This document shows positions 1 to 10,240 of a stretch of 64,000 nucleotides of DNA, piece by piece. This DNA is from Laguncularia racemosa (taxonomy: Eukaryota; Streptophyta; Magnoliopsida; Myrtales; Combretaceae), in the NCBI GenBank assembly GCA_037954665.1, contig JBBMOL010000008.1:7285559-7349558 (forward strand), given 5' to 3'. Position 1 is the stretch's first letter; every line of letters starts with the position of its first letter. The notes under the pieces are model-generated. The model made no database searches and was not told the DNA's origin. It saw nothing but the letters and a program-made list of their open reading frames with translations. The translations under genes were made by a program, and so were the position numbers.

Positions 1-1269
1 GATTGCTCATTTTTTCCTTTCGTCTCTAGGGTTCTTGTCAAGGGTGTTTGTGTTGTCTGCTAGGTTACTATGAGGGAGTGAAAAGGAGGAACATTAGGTC
101 ATTTGGGATTAAATACTCCCCATCACGAAATGTCTAAATTGCTCCTTCAACTTTCTAAAATTCCATCCTTGTCCCTAACTCTTTGTGATACTACATATAT
201 TACATAAATAAATAAATAATATTTTCAGGTATTACAACATCCCTAACAAGGAAGTTGAAAAATCAAAAGAAAGTTGAAAAGGAACACATAAAGAATATGT
301 TGAAACTTTTTTTTGTGAACCAAAATTCAAGGGCATAACCAAATATAATGAAAGATGTTGCAAAAGTAGCTTACTATGCAGGCGAATATAGACAATTGAG
401 AAGTTAAAATGAGATATATAGAACGAGCAAGCATAAAAATTTGGATGGAATAAGATATGAACTTCTACAAGAGTGACTAATGGAAAAACAAAGATTTTTC
501 TCTTTTCCAATCCTATGTAGCATCTGGTCTCCACAACAACCTTAAAGAATGAACCAATTCCTTCAATGAGCTTAAATTTTTACAGGGCAACCAAATAGGA
601 TGCTAAAGCCATTGACATGTGTTTAGTTAAGAACATCAATGGCTCTAATACATGTTATTTAATAACAGTCAAATTTTTGTAGCATAGAAGCATTCAACAT
701 CATTATTATTTCAACATCCTAATAAAAAAGTGGTTGGAATGATGACCAGGAAAATAAGATCATTAAAGAATATACATTGGAACATTTACATGTTAATAGG
801 ATATTTGACACACAAGGAGATTGAAATGCTAAAATGGATGTGAGTATACATGAGGATGGTTAAGATAAAAAAATGAAAGTAATAAAAAGAAAGTTGGAAT
901 AGACCATCGCTCATGTATGTATAAAAAAATAAAAAATAAAATAAAGAAAGAAAGAAAAAAAGAAGAGAGAGAGAGAGAGAGAGCACTACTAAAATGGATT
1001 GCTATATGGAAAGAGCACTCTAGGAAGAACTTGTTATACCTTGCAACACTCTAGAGATTACTTACATTAAATAAGGACGAGAAAGAGCTGGAGAGTACAT
1101 GACACTTTAGGAACTAGAGAGTACATGGATTGCATTAAAACACAATGGCGAAATAATATCCATATATCCAACTCCAACTAGTGAGAATAAGGCTTGACTG
1201 TCATTATTGTATTAACAATAGTTTGAGGATGAAGGGATTCTAAGACTTTCAGTAGATATGAAGAATTAC
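1..1269. other. Non-coding stretch, probably intron or 3' flank of the Rit1-like gene
   Basis: I find no convincing coding sequence on either strand; the short open frames are AT-rich and low in complexity. A GA dinucleotide run lies at about 964-983, preceded by an A/G-rich stretch from 923. On the minus strand the segment directly follows a GT splice donor of the Rit1-like exon that ends at 1270, so it should be intron followed by further exons. I could not identify those exons, so the 3' end of that gene may be missing or beyond the window. Confidence 0.5.
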
Positions 1270-1315
1270 CTTCCTCATTATACAAGGATAGCAAGATTGC
1301 AAGACATATGCATAC
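1270..1315 (-). pseudogene. Rit1-like gene, part of a coding exon left of the inserted retrotransposon
   Basis: The minus strand reads a short peptide containing CICLAILLSLYNEE and then a GT donor (gtaattc at 1263-1269). The first bases of the same exon lie on the other side of the LTR element: 4858-4851, preceded by AG. Joined across the 5-bp duplication ACTAA, the exon encodes DISVCICLAILLSLYNEE. This resembles the C-terminal phosphatase-like part of Rit1, the enzyme that adds 2'-O-ribosyl phosphate to A64 of initiator tRNA-Met (a short motif with LVCC followed by DIS and LAIL). The match is short and from memory of the family, but it continues with the exon at 5146-5254. The 3.5 kb insertion breaks the gene here. 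The junction with the upstream exon would give END in place of the usual NG-DIS, so the acceptor may be altered. Confidence 0.6.
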
Positions 1316-1320
1316 ACTAA

Positions 1321-1959
1321 TGACGCAGCGAGGAAAGCGTAACGAAACGAATCCGAGATCGGATTGATTTCACACAACAAAGAAAAGATCTTTGATGTAA
1401 ATCTGGTTGCGCACAATCCGGAAATTGGAGAAAACTCTCTCTCAAAGTGTATTCCAATATGATAATAAAACGTACCCTAATCTATCTGACAAAAGAGTAT
1501 TTATATGTCCCCGTAAAATATCTAAAAGGGGAAAATCTAAGCGTACACGTGGAAAGAAATAATAAAATACACGCATAGTACACGGTTTCATACACAGTCG
1601 TGCCTCTAAGCCGTGTATGCTTCTGGGCACGCGGCACGCATAGTACACGGTCTCATACACGGCCGTGCCTCTAGGCCGTGTATGTCTCTGGGCATGCGAC
1701 AAGCATAATACACGGTCGAGTACACGGCTGTTCCTTTAGGCCGTGTGGGCTTCTGTGTATATGACGAGAATAGTACACGGTTTCATACACGGCCGTGCCT
1801 TTAGGCCGTGTATGACTCTGTGAGAATCCTACTGGAGCACACGGTCGTGTCGTTGGGCGTGCCTGGGCCCGTGTAAGTGATATACGGCCCGGGTAAAATG
1901 ATACACGGCCGTGCCCTTGGGCCGTGTAAGCTGCTGTGCCCTCCACGATGTCTGCATCA
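1321..1959 (-). repeat. 3' LTR of the AKR-carrying element
   Basis: This is 639 bp and about 98% identical to 4212-4850. The part at 1575-1935 is made of imperfect units of roughly 70-80 bp, each with an inverted repeat of the form CATACACGGCC...GGCCGTGTATG. The internal reading frame runs into this LTR and stops at 1671. Confidence 0.92.
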
Positions 1960-4178
1960 TTCTCTCCCACCAAGGTAGAACTCGACCCCGAGTTCGCTTC
2001 TGGATAAAGGGGTGCGTCATCCGTGTAAAATGGAGATAAATCCACCACATTGAAGGTCCGGGAGATCTTCATGCTTTCCGGAAGGCCAACCACATAGGCG
2101 TTGTCATTGATTTTGGCCACTATTTTGTAGGGCCCATACTTCTTTGGCTGCCACTTGCTATATGTACCCACGGGGAAGCGCTCTTTCCTTAAGAACACCA
2201 TCACTAGGTCTTCCACGTCGAATAACTTCTTCTTCCTATCTCTGTCAGCGGTTTTCTTATATCGCTCATTCACTTTCTCAATTTGTTCTTTGATTTCCGA
2301 CGCCACTGTGTGGTACTGTTCCGCCAGGTGCTTTGCTGCTATGTAGGTCTCCTCACCTTTGGGTAAGGAAACTAGGTCCAAAGCGTGAGAAGGTGCCTTA
2401 GTATAGGCCACTGAAAAAGGTGATCTTCCAATAGTTCTATGGATGGAACGGTTGTACCTCTCCATGCATCTAGAAGATAGGTTCAACCTCTTCTTATTGG
2501 CAGCTTTAGAATTGATATCCAAATACTTTCCAGTCAATGATCTACCACCCAATGGAGAATAACAAAGGAGGCCTATGTTGCGAATTTTCAGGTGGCGTAC
2601 TTCAACTAGATCCACTTCAAATCGGGTTCTAACAGGAAAACTATAGCTATTCTGTATGCTAACAATCTTTGGAACCCCTTCAACTTTAGAAGCTTGAACA
2701 AATTCCATTACTCCACATGAAGCCTCATTTGAAACACCAATGTAGTGATCCTTTCCTTCATTGATAACATCTTGTAGGGCCTGTAATTGCTCAACAAAAG
2801 GCACACTTGGCCGCCACTTTGAGAAATCATATGAGTACTCACCAAACAGTGGAACATAGCGATCTGGCCAATGAATTTGCAGCAAATCAATGTCGTTAGT
2901 GCCAAGTCTCTTAAGGCCTTTTTCTACACTCTCTTTGATGTTAGCAGCATCAACCTGTAAAGCCTTTGCATTTTCACGATTATAACTTGACCTTTTTGAA
3001 TAACCACAAACTTTTGTTACCACAATGGCTTTGTCATGTGGCTGAGACTTTAACCAGCTACCCATATAACGATATGTTTTTCCTTGAGTTTCTTTCTTCG
3101 TTGGAATTGGATAAGCCTCAGTAGTGTCTAAAGTATTTGTGCCACTCTCAAATGCATAACTGAGAATGTCATGAGCTTCTGTCTCTGTATTTTGTCCTCC
3201 ATAAGTCATCTCTAGCGCTTCCTCTGGTTTGAAGTATAAGTTTTTGGGTAAAACATTAAACTCTACATCCTTAATCTCCTTTGTTGGTGCAATGATTATG
3301 CTAAGAGTATCTCCAGCCTTCGACTCTTCAGTCACCGTCATCCCCGGCTCGTCATTCAACAAAGGCGAGTCCACAATAGCTTCCTCACCAACACAATTTT
3401 CATAGGCTTCCACTGCTTTTCCACTGCCCCTACCATCATCAATCAAGGTACTATGATCGTTAAGGGTCGAGTTTTCCTCTTGTTTGACCACCTCCTCCTT
3501 AAGCACTTCCGGAATTAAATTTACAAGCTTAGGTGTTTGTGGAATTTTCTAAGGAAGGATTCGCTCGTAATCAAGGGGAAAGAACTTTTGTTCTAGCAAG
3601 TATTGCATCTTAAACCAAGTCCTCACTGGATCTTTACCCTCAAGGTGTCTTAATCCCTGAAGTCGTTCCCACCAATACAACGCATCACCCCACAAACGAC
3701 TCTCCACTAACTCTATCTTCATTCACTCAGGAATCCTCATATGATCAAAGAATCTTTCAATATCCTCAACTCAAACCCAAAACTCCTTCAAACTCCCAGT
3801 ACCATCAAACTCGGATACAACATAATTAAATTGAGAAAAGATTTCATCTTTATACCTGTAATTACATCTGTTCTATCGTCTTATGTTACCATGGCCTCTT
3901 CTCTTAGGCAGATTATTAAAAATCTCGTCTTCATCATCCGTATCATAAGTAACAGAACTGCTCCTTGGATCGCCTTCCGGTCGTTTCCAATAGATCTGCC
4001 TGTTACTGTTGGTATTGGATCGATAGATCAGAGCCTCACGACGCTGTTCCTCTCGCCGGATTTTCTGACCCATGGTCTCCTCTACCGCCCTTCGTATTGG
4101 TTTCCCGTAACGTAGGACTTCTGTACCTCGAACACCGTCAAGAATACGACCGCCGTCAACACCGTCGTTAGCCGACAT
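1671..4178 (-). pseudogene. Gag - aldo/keto reductase - integrase C-terminus fusion frame with four stops
   Basis: One frame of 836 codons begins at an ATG (4178) 19 bp after the primer site and is never frameshifted. Only four stop codons interrupt it: 3873-3875, 3771-3773, 3723-3725 and 3549-3551. The first part is a gypsy Gag with the core LWGDALYWWERLQ and LDYERIL (about 3880-3550). After a linker, about 3221-2445 encodes an aldo/keto reductase closest to the plant Tas-like NADP oxidoreductases. The usual catalytic tetrad appears to be present: Asp (3126-3128), Tyr (3111-3113), Lys (3012-3014) and His in QIHWPD (2871-2873). The first strands and the C-terminal cofactor-binding end of the reductase are missing. 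From about 2441 to 1960 it continues as gypsy integrase C-terminus (RKERFPVGTYSK, KYGPYKI, INDNAYVV), then into the LTR. The reductase stretch has no introns, so it was probably captured from mRNA. Whether any protein is made is unknown. Confidence 0.85.
1960..1971 (-). other. Polypurine tract of the AKR element
   Basis: Read on the minus strand this is GGTGGGAGAGAA, directly abutting the 3' LTR, as expected for the plus-strand primer of reverse transcription. Confidence 0.75.
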
Positions 4179-4197
4179 CTTTGCAGGAAATTACCTT

Positions 4198-4209
4198 GCT
4201 CTGATACCA
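4198..4209 (-). other. Primer-binding site (initiator Met-tRNA) of the AKR element
   Basis: The minus strand reads TGGTATCAGAGC, the standard plant retrotransposon site complementary to the 3' end of tRNA-iMet, two bases inside the 5' LTR boundary. It fixes the orientation of the element. Confidence 0.9.
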
Positions 4210-4211
4210 AC

Positions 4212-4850
4212 TGACGCAGCGAGGAAAGCGTAACGAAACGAATCCGAGATCGGATTGGTTTCACACAACAAAGAAACGATCTTTGATGTAAATCTGGTTG
4301 CGCACAACCCGAAAATTGGAGAAAACTCTCTCTCAAAGTGTATTCCAATATGATAATAAAACGTACCCTAATCTATCTGACAAAAGAGTATTTATATGTC
4401 CCCGTAAAATATCTAAAAGGGGAAAATCTAAGCGTACACGTGGAAAGAAATAATAAAATACACGCATAGTACACGGTTTCATATACGGCCGTGCCTCTAA
4501 GCCGTGTATGCTTCTGGGCACGCGGCACGCATAGTACACGGTCTCATACATGGCCGTGCCTCTAGGCCGTGTATGTCTCTGGGCATGCGACAAGCATAAT
4601 ACACGGTCGAGTACACGACCGTTCCTTTAGGCCGTGTGGGCTTCTGTGTATATGACGAGAATAGTACACGGTTTCATACACAGCCGTGCCTTTAGGCCGT
4701 GTATGACTCTGTGAGAATCCTGCTGGAGCACATGGTCGTGTCGCTGGGCGTGCCTGGGCCCGTGTAAGTGATATACGGCCCGGGTAAAATGATACACGGC
4801 CGTGCCCTTGGGCCGTGTAAGCTGCTGTGCCCTCCACGATGTCCGCATCA
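4212..4850 (-). repeat. 5' LTR of the AKR-carrying element
   Basis: This is 639 bp and would act as the promoter LTR. A TATA-like motif, CATATAAA on the minus strand, lies at 4390-4397. The same internal inverted-repeat units as in the 3' LTR occupy 4465-4826. Confidence 0.9.
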
Positions 4851-5145
4851 ACTAATGTCTTGACATATAGCAAGAAAGAAAAATTAAAATATAAATCAGA
4901 TTGGTATAGCATCTAAATAATCAAAGGAGATAACAAAGTTATACAATGAGCCAAACTTTTTTTTTTTCAAAATAATTATTTTAGACTAGTATAGATGTAT
5001 CCTAATAATTTGCCAATCTCATTATAATTGGGATAAGTCAACCCACATATATATGCAATAAGAGTAAGAGAAAACAATAAAACCAATCCACATAAAAGTT
5101 CCAAATGGTCCTCCCCCTTAGGAGTTATTTTAATTCTTATCTTAC

Positions 5146-5254
5146 CATTTTCACAACAAACTAGAAGTTTTTTTCCTTCACAAAGATTTGGTCTAGCAAA
5201 CTTCACTGTAGATGGAAGGTTGCTCAGCAATGAGAACCGATCTGCTTTTGAGTT
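5146..5254 (-). pseudogene. Rit1-like gene, exon upstream of the disrupted exon
   Basis: The exon lies between an AG acceptor (5255-5256) and a GT donor (gtaag, 5141-5145). It encodes 36 codons plus one base, including DRFSLLSNLPSTVKFARPNL and KKLLVCCEN. In plant Rit1-like proteins (initiator tRNA phosphoribosyl transferase family) a very similar segment with LP...A...L..GK.LLVCC precedes the DIS...LAIL motif found in the next exon at 4858-4851/1315-1270. Exon sequence and splice sites look undamaged. I did not find the exons for the N-terminal three quarters of the protein between 5255 and 6900, so the gene is incomplete or too diverged to see. The call rests on motif recall, not on an alignment. 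Confidence 0.6.
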
Positions 5255-6980
5255 CTAGATACAAAATATGAAGATTAATAAACAAGATTAGCAAACAATA
5301 ATCATAACAAGACACAATGATTATCCACTCCACATCAGCATATATGTTTATAACATAAGCATGTTTAAAATTCAACATTCGAAGCATTAGTTTCTACTCA
5401 CCACTATGGGAAAATGTAAATATGCTTTGGATGCTTCTTAGGAGACAAAAACTAGGTCCTAACTATAATTCAATATGCAATCAACACTAAACACCTCTGC
5501 ACCTACACCAAAAATATTCATTAGCACATTGATCTTAGTAAATTGACTAAGACTAGCTTTTAATGTAACCTAAAGCACTATGTATGAAGCTCAAAGATTT
5601 GTCATACATAAAATAATATCATTACTCTAAGATGTTATGTGAACTAGTGTTTGGAAAATGTTAATTATAACTACTACAAGATGTGATCAGGTATGTTCGG
5701 AGCATAAATTGATGCAAATGAACAATATTTTTTGGTTAACCTTAAGACTAGATATGCTAAGAAATTTTTTGGTCAAACTTAAGACTAGTCAACCTTTTCC
5801 CATCCTAAGAATTAACATTGTATTAAGTGAATGAACCAAATTGATTGAGAATCACTAAAGTTGTAGACAAGTGTTGAACCAGTAGCAATAATCATTGAGC
5901 CTAACCAAGTCATCTTCCAATCTTCATTCAAACTTTATCCTATATCAGCACTCTCCAACATATGGGGAAGTTCAACTGAAGAAAGACCATTTATGCTTTC
6001 AATCAACTTTGGGCCCTTGACTTTGACTTGAGGTGGAGTAAAAATTGAATGGATTGCATTAAGTTAAAGTATCAAAGTACCAGCAATTGGGTAACATAAA
6101 GTTCTCATATAATAACAAATCTAATTTATCCTAACCTAGCCCTACAAAAGAGAATAGCTAAGACAACAAGCAACTAATGGGGCTTTTTCAACCACTTAAC
6201 TAAAAAATTCATAGCTAGTTTTTTACTTTGTATCCACTACAATCACCTTATATCAAACTTTCATTACTCTCCCACAATCAATGTGGGATAATCATTTGGG
6301 ACATCACATAATTGATAATAACAATTTTGACCAAGCCAATAAATAAGCAAGCAAAATTCTAGGAAGCAATATTCTTTGAAATGCAGAATAAGACATAAGG
6401 GAGGGAGTCTTTTATTTCTGTGTCTATTCATGAAAAACTTGAAAGAAGACACTAAACACACCTCATTTATGAAGCCTTGAAGTTAAGACAGTTGAGAAAA
6501 GTAAAAAACTATCCGCCACCTTTATTTCCTACAAAAGGAACAAATAATGTAGTAGAAGCTTAGAATTTCCAATTAGAAATGGTAATATGACAATTTTTTT
6601 TCCTGCAAAGTACCTTTTTATACACATCTAACATGGATATTATCAAATGAAATATATATATATACTTGTATAGAAGATGTAGGGGGAAAAAAAACATAGC
6701 GTCAAAATAGTAGATGGTAATATGACGTATGCACTCTAAAAAACCATCATGGGCCATTTAATTCAAGTGATCAGAATCCTTGCACAACAAACTTATGTCT
6801 TTAATCCCCAGCAAGCATTAGAAGCTATAAAGATTAGAGATATGTATGAAACTAAGTCTATGCCTTAGCTCATACATTAACATTTATATGACATTTAAAT
6901 TAATTCCTTCCATTTTCTTTAATAATGAACCAACTTAAGTTCGTCAATTGATATTTCTTGACCATAATAACATTATTGAT
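5255..6980. other. Stretch without an assignable gene
   Basis: AT-rich sequence, presumably intron or intergenic. One stretch on the minus strand (about 5870-6060) translates as protein-like sequence with a single stop (contains GPKLIESINGLSS and WKMTWLGSMIIATG), but I cannot assign it to a family. Nothing else stands out. Confidence 0.4.
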
Positions 6981-6984
6981 CAAA

Positions 6985-7592
6985 CAAGAAATCCTTTTGA
7001 TTATATTTAATAGAGGTTTAACAAAATTATCCAAATAGTATTTCAAATCAAGCAATAAATCTTTAGTTTTATACTCATATCTAAACTTTTTGAATATAGA
7101 ATTGGTGGTTATGAGGATACTGTTCATAGAGGCATAATTAGATGACTTTGCAGCTTTCTTAAGGCTCTCAACAAGTTGAGGGAGCAATGTAAGCCACAGT
7201 TTAGGGAAATCATGGTTGCTTATGATGGCTAGGGCTTCATTGAGTTAGCCTTGGATCCATGCTGAAGCAGATAACATAAAAGGGATGATTAACATTTTGA
7301 CTTGTTCCTTTTTAGGGTCGACGATTGGAGTAGATTCCACCATGGTGGTGTTAAAGGAGGAAGAGGACGAATAGGTGCGGATGTGGTTTTTGAAATTGGC
7401 AGTAGTGGCTTGGTGGATCTGATCATCAATGAAGGGTTCAACAACAAGGCAGAAGATGACAAAGGCATAGTTAGGTTAGTTAGCAGTAGAGGCAAGAGAG
7501 GATTTAGCTTGGCGACGAGGGGTAAGGGAAGGGGAGAGAGTATGGAGTATGCATTAGGGGAGGAATTGAAGGGTATCTTGGTTCCACTCCAT
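6985..7592 (-). pseudogene. Broken 5' end of an exportin-2 (CAS/CSE1) gene
   Basis: Starting from an ATG at 7592, the minus strand encodes pieces that follow the order of plant exportin-2, the nuclear export receptor that recycles importin-alpha. The N-terminus reads MEWNQDTLQFLP. Then, in shifted frames, come NFKNHIR, PIVDPKKEQVK, LNEALAIISNHDFPKLW, LPQLVESL, NSIFKKFRYEYKT and LLDLKYYLDNF. This covers roughly the first 200 residues of a protein of about 970. There is at least one in-frame stop (in WIQG-stop-LNEALAI) and at least two frameshifts, and similarity fades below about 6985. Because the sequence is intron-free I cannot tell a processed copy from a fragment of an intronless gene. The CT-rich segment upstream on this strand could be the old leader. 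Confidence 0.75.
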
Positions 7593-7611
7593 TAAGGTTA
7601 GAGTTTGTGCT

Positions 7612-7800
7612 TTTGGGGTGTGCAAGTCGAGAGGTAAGAGAGAGAAAGGGAGTACAAAGAGAGAGGAGGAGAGGCGAGATGTGAGAGAGAGAACAGAGGT
7701 GAGAGGTAAGATGCGAGTTAGAGAATAAAGGCGAGTGGTGAGACATAAGAGAGAGAATAGAGGTGAGATGCGAGAAGATGGCAAGGTAAAGAGGTAGATG
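7612..7800 (+). repeat. GA-rich imperfect repeat tract
   Basis: Purine-rich sequence made of degenerate GAGAG/GAGGTGAGA units. On the minus strand it is a CT-rich leader-like tract directly upstream of the exportin-2 pseudogene start, as in many plant 5' untranslated regions. Confidence 0.6.
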
Positions 7801-7904
7801 CTGTGATTGGGGTTTGTTTTTACTCCTAACTCATGGCTTGATAATGGGCATTGGGCTAGTTAGGTTTTTCTTTTTTTCTTTTTTTTTCTTTTTTATACTT
7901 TTTG

Positions 7905-8087
7905 TAGTAATGTTTACCTTTAGAAAATGTCACAAATCAAATTGTGTATTTTTATTTTTTAACTCTAGTTATAAACGTTGCTAATAATAAGCCTTTTGTA
8001 ACGTTTATGAAATGCCACTAAAATATATAGTGATTAGTGACGTTTACAAAATTTGAAAATGTTACTAAATGTAAAAATTCTATAGTG
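7905..8087 (-). mobile_element. Possible end of a CACTA-type DNA transposon or MITE
   Basis: Read from 8087 leftwards the sequence begins CACTATAGAA and is followed by several copies of a subterminal motif resembling AACGTTTATAA/GTTACTAAA (about 7975-8075). This layout is usual for CACTA-type ends. I found no matching second end or 3-bp duplication, so the call is weak. Confidence 0.3.
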
Positions 8088-8230
8088 GGTGAGTGGGTAT
8101 AGAGTGGGTAGGGTATGAATACTACTCTTACCCTATCTTATAAGGTATGGGTTTTCAAATTTTGGAATTGAAACATATCCTATAACATTTTAGATTCACC
8201 TTGTACCTTATATCTTATAAAACCAATAGG

Positions 8231-9450
8231 TGCTTAATTATATATATATGAGATTTAAAATATTTTCTCCTCATTTTTGCATGTTTTTGAAGAATTTGAA
8301 TTTGAATTGAGTAATATTTTGATTTTAGGGCTTTGATGGATAATTGAATTAAAAAGGAAGAAAGTGAATCAAAATTTACTCAATTTGGAGCTAAATCGAA
8401 GAAATTAAGAATTTTTAAAGATAGACATGAGCAACAAACATAACCATGTTAAAATTGTATTGAAAATTGAAGCTTAAAGAAATAAAAGCTGAGAGTTACA
8501 TAGGACCAAAACATGATTGTGTTTATTGGTTGTGCATCTCTCATAAATTATTGTTTTTAAGCATGACTTAGACATGATCGTACCTAGGCCGTGTTAACTA
8601 CAACATCCAATTTTCTGAAGTTTTGTTCAATGATTTCGACACAACCTGAAGCATAACTATGTTAGACAATGTGTTGGCTTAAAAATAGAATTTTTTATGC
8701 CCACTATATAAAAGAGAAGAGGGAACCAATCTCATAACTTTTAGAAGACCATTTTTTTTTAATTGTTTTAGGGTTCTTTTGAGTGAATAGAAGAATATTT
8801 TTCTATACTTCAAGAATTAAGGTTTTTCTTTGATCTCATTGATGATGCATGCTTTTACATCAATGAAGATTTCCATTTTCAATATGATTAGAGTTTAATT
8901 TTTTAGTATCTAGAATTGTAGATCCTATGATTATTATGTAATTGGGTTTATTACTATTAAATGAATTCTTAGATTTCTTAATCTAAGCATGTGTTCTTGA
9001 TTTTGTTTAGATTAATATTTCTAGGGTATTATTCTAATTATTTGATATTATACATAATGATTGTGAAATCTTATGTGTAATTAAATCTAGCATGTTTGAA
9101 GAGAATTGATATAATTTTAGAGATAAGTTACATAATCCTTCTGGAATTAACCTATTTTTTTTTAAGGAATTCATTGTTCTTAATGCAATATTTGAAATAT
9201 GCTATTATGAAGAGATTCAATTATGTATTTTTAAGATTAGGGTTAATAAGCTTGAGAAAGTTATTAAATTAGTTTAGGAATTCTCCCAGTCAATGAAATT
9301 AAAGAAGGATTCGATTGAATTTTATCAATGTCATATAATAAGTCCTAGAGGAAACAAAGTTTAGATACCTGTTTTACCATCTTGAAGTTAATTATAATAT
9401 GCTTTGCTCTTCTTTTTCTCAATTTAAACTTTAGTTCATTATTTAATAAT
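8231..9450 (+). repeat. 5' LTR (3' end deleted) of the Tat/Athila-like element
   Basis: It aligns over its whole length with 13669-about 14905, for example a shared stretch around AGAATTTGAATTTGAATTGAG. Similarity stops near 9450, before any CA end or primer site. Confidence 0.7.
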
Positions 9451-9504
9451 GAACTAATGACTCAAGTATTGTTAAATCACCAATTGTCGCTAACAATTTT
9501 CAGA

Positions 9505-10240
9505 TTCAACCTCATATCATATAAATAGTGCAACAGTTTGGCCAATTTGATGGAATACAAGATGGGGACCCCAATGCTCACATATCAAAATTTTCTAGAG
9601 ATTTGCGATACCTTTAAGATTAATGGGGCTTCTAATGACACAACTAAATTGCTGCTATTTTCTTTCCCATTAAGGGGTCGAGCAAAACAATTATTGAATT
9701 CACTTTTAATGGAATCCATCACTACCTAGGATGATATAGTTAAAACAATCCTTAGAAAAAATTTTCCACTTGCTAAAACACCTAAACTCTAAAAGAACAT
9801 ATCATCTTATGCTCAATTGGAGGCCAAGACCTTATATGATACTTGGGAAAGATATAAGGAGTTGTTAAGGAGATGCTCACATCATGGCCTGCTTTTATAG
9901 ATGCAAATTCAAGTTTTTTTACAATGGTTTAATTTTGTCAACCAAGCCAATGATAGATGTTGTTGCTGGAGGAACATTGAACACTAAAATGCCTGAAGAG
10001 GTCTAATCTTTGATTAAGGACATGGTGATGAATAGCTCTCAATGGGAAGGTGCTAGGGCCAGGAATAGGGCATTGGGTATCTATGGATTAGATGTAGTGA
10101 AAACTCTAGCCAATAAGGTTGATGTAATTAGTAGAAAATTAGATGCACTTTCCGTCAATCCTCAATGTAAATTGGGAGAAGCTAATGTAAAGGGAATTGG
10201 GACTCAACATCAATGGGAATAAGTAGATTATTTAGAAAAT
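9505..10240 (+). pseudogene. Gypsy Gag remnant
   Basis: The translation shows the typical Tat/Athila Gag core: FLEICDTFKINGASND, then RGRAKQLLNSL, YDTWERYKELLRRC and MNSSQWEG...LANKVDVISRKLDAL. It is broken by several stops and frameshifts (for example at 9729 and about 9900) and lacks its N-terminus. Further downstream, at about 10485-10545, NLENQVGQLVKMMAER is still readable, so the C-terminal linker of Gag was once present. Confidence 0.8.

Larger units (their letters stand above)
1321..4850 (-). mobile_element. Ty3/gypsy LTR retrotransposon carrying a captured aldo/keto reductase
   Basis: The element is complete, 3530 bp. It has two 639-bp direct LTRs that both start TGACGCAG and end GCATCA, and a perfect 5-bp target duplication ACTAA at 1316-1320 and 4851-4855. 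On the minus strand a primer-binding site complementary to initiator Met-tRNA lies 2 bp from the 5' LTR (4198-4209), and a purine tract abuts the 3' LTR (1960-1971). Inside there is one long frame: gag, then a spliced aldo/keto reductase sequence, then the C-terminal end of a gypsy integrase. Protease, reverse transcriptase and RNase H are absent, so the element is non-autonomous. By hand count the LTRs differ at about 15 of 639 sites, nearly all transitions, which suggests a fairly recent insertion. It lies inside a Rit1-like coding exon. Confidence 0.9.

Noticed and set aside
1575..1935. CRISPR-like array
   Set aside because: The repeated units are imperfect and lack unique spacers; they lie inside an LTR of a plant retrotransposon.
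7302..7595. Plus-strand open frame of 97 codons
   Set aside because: It lies opposite the exportin-2 pseudogene, whose minus-strand reading has clear family similarity.
5402..8087. CACTATGGG at 5402 as the left partner of the CACTATAG end at 8087
   Set aside because: The subterminal sequences differ and the 3-bp flanks (CAC and GGT) do not match, so a complete CACTA element is not supported.
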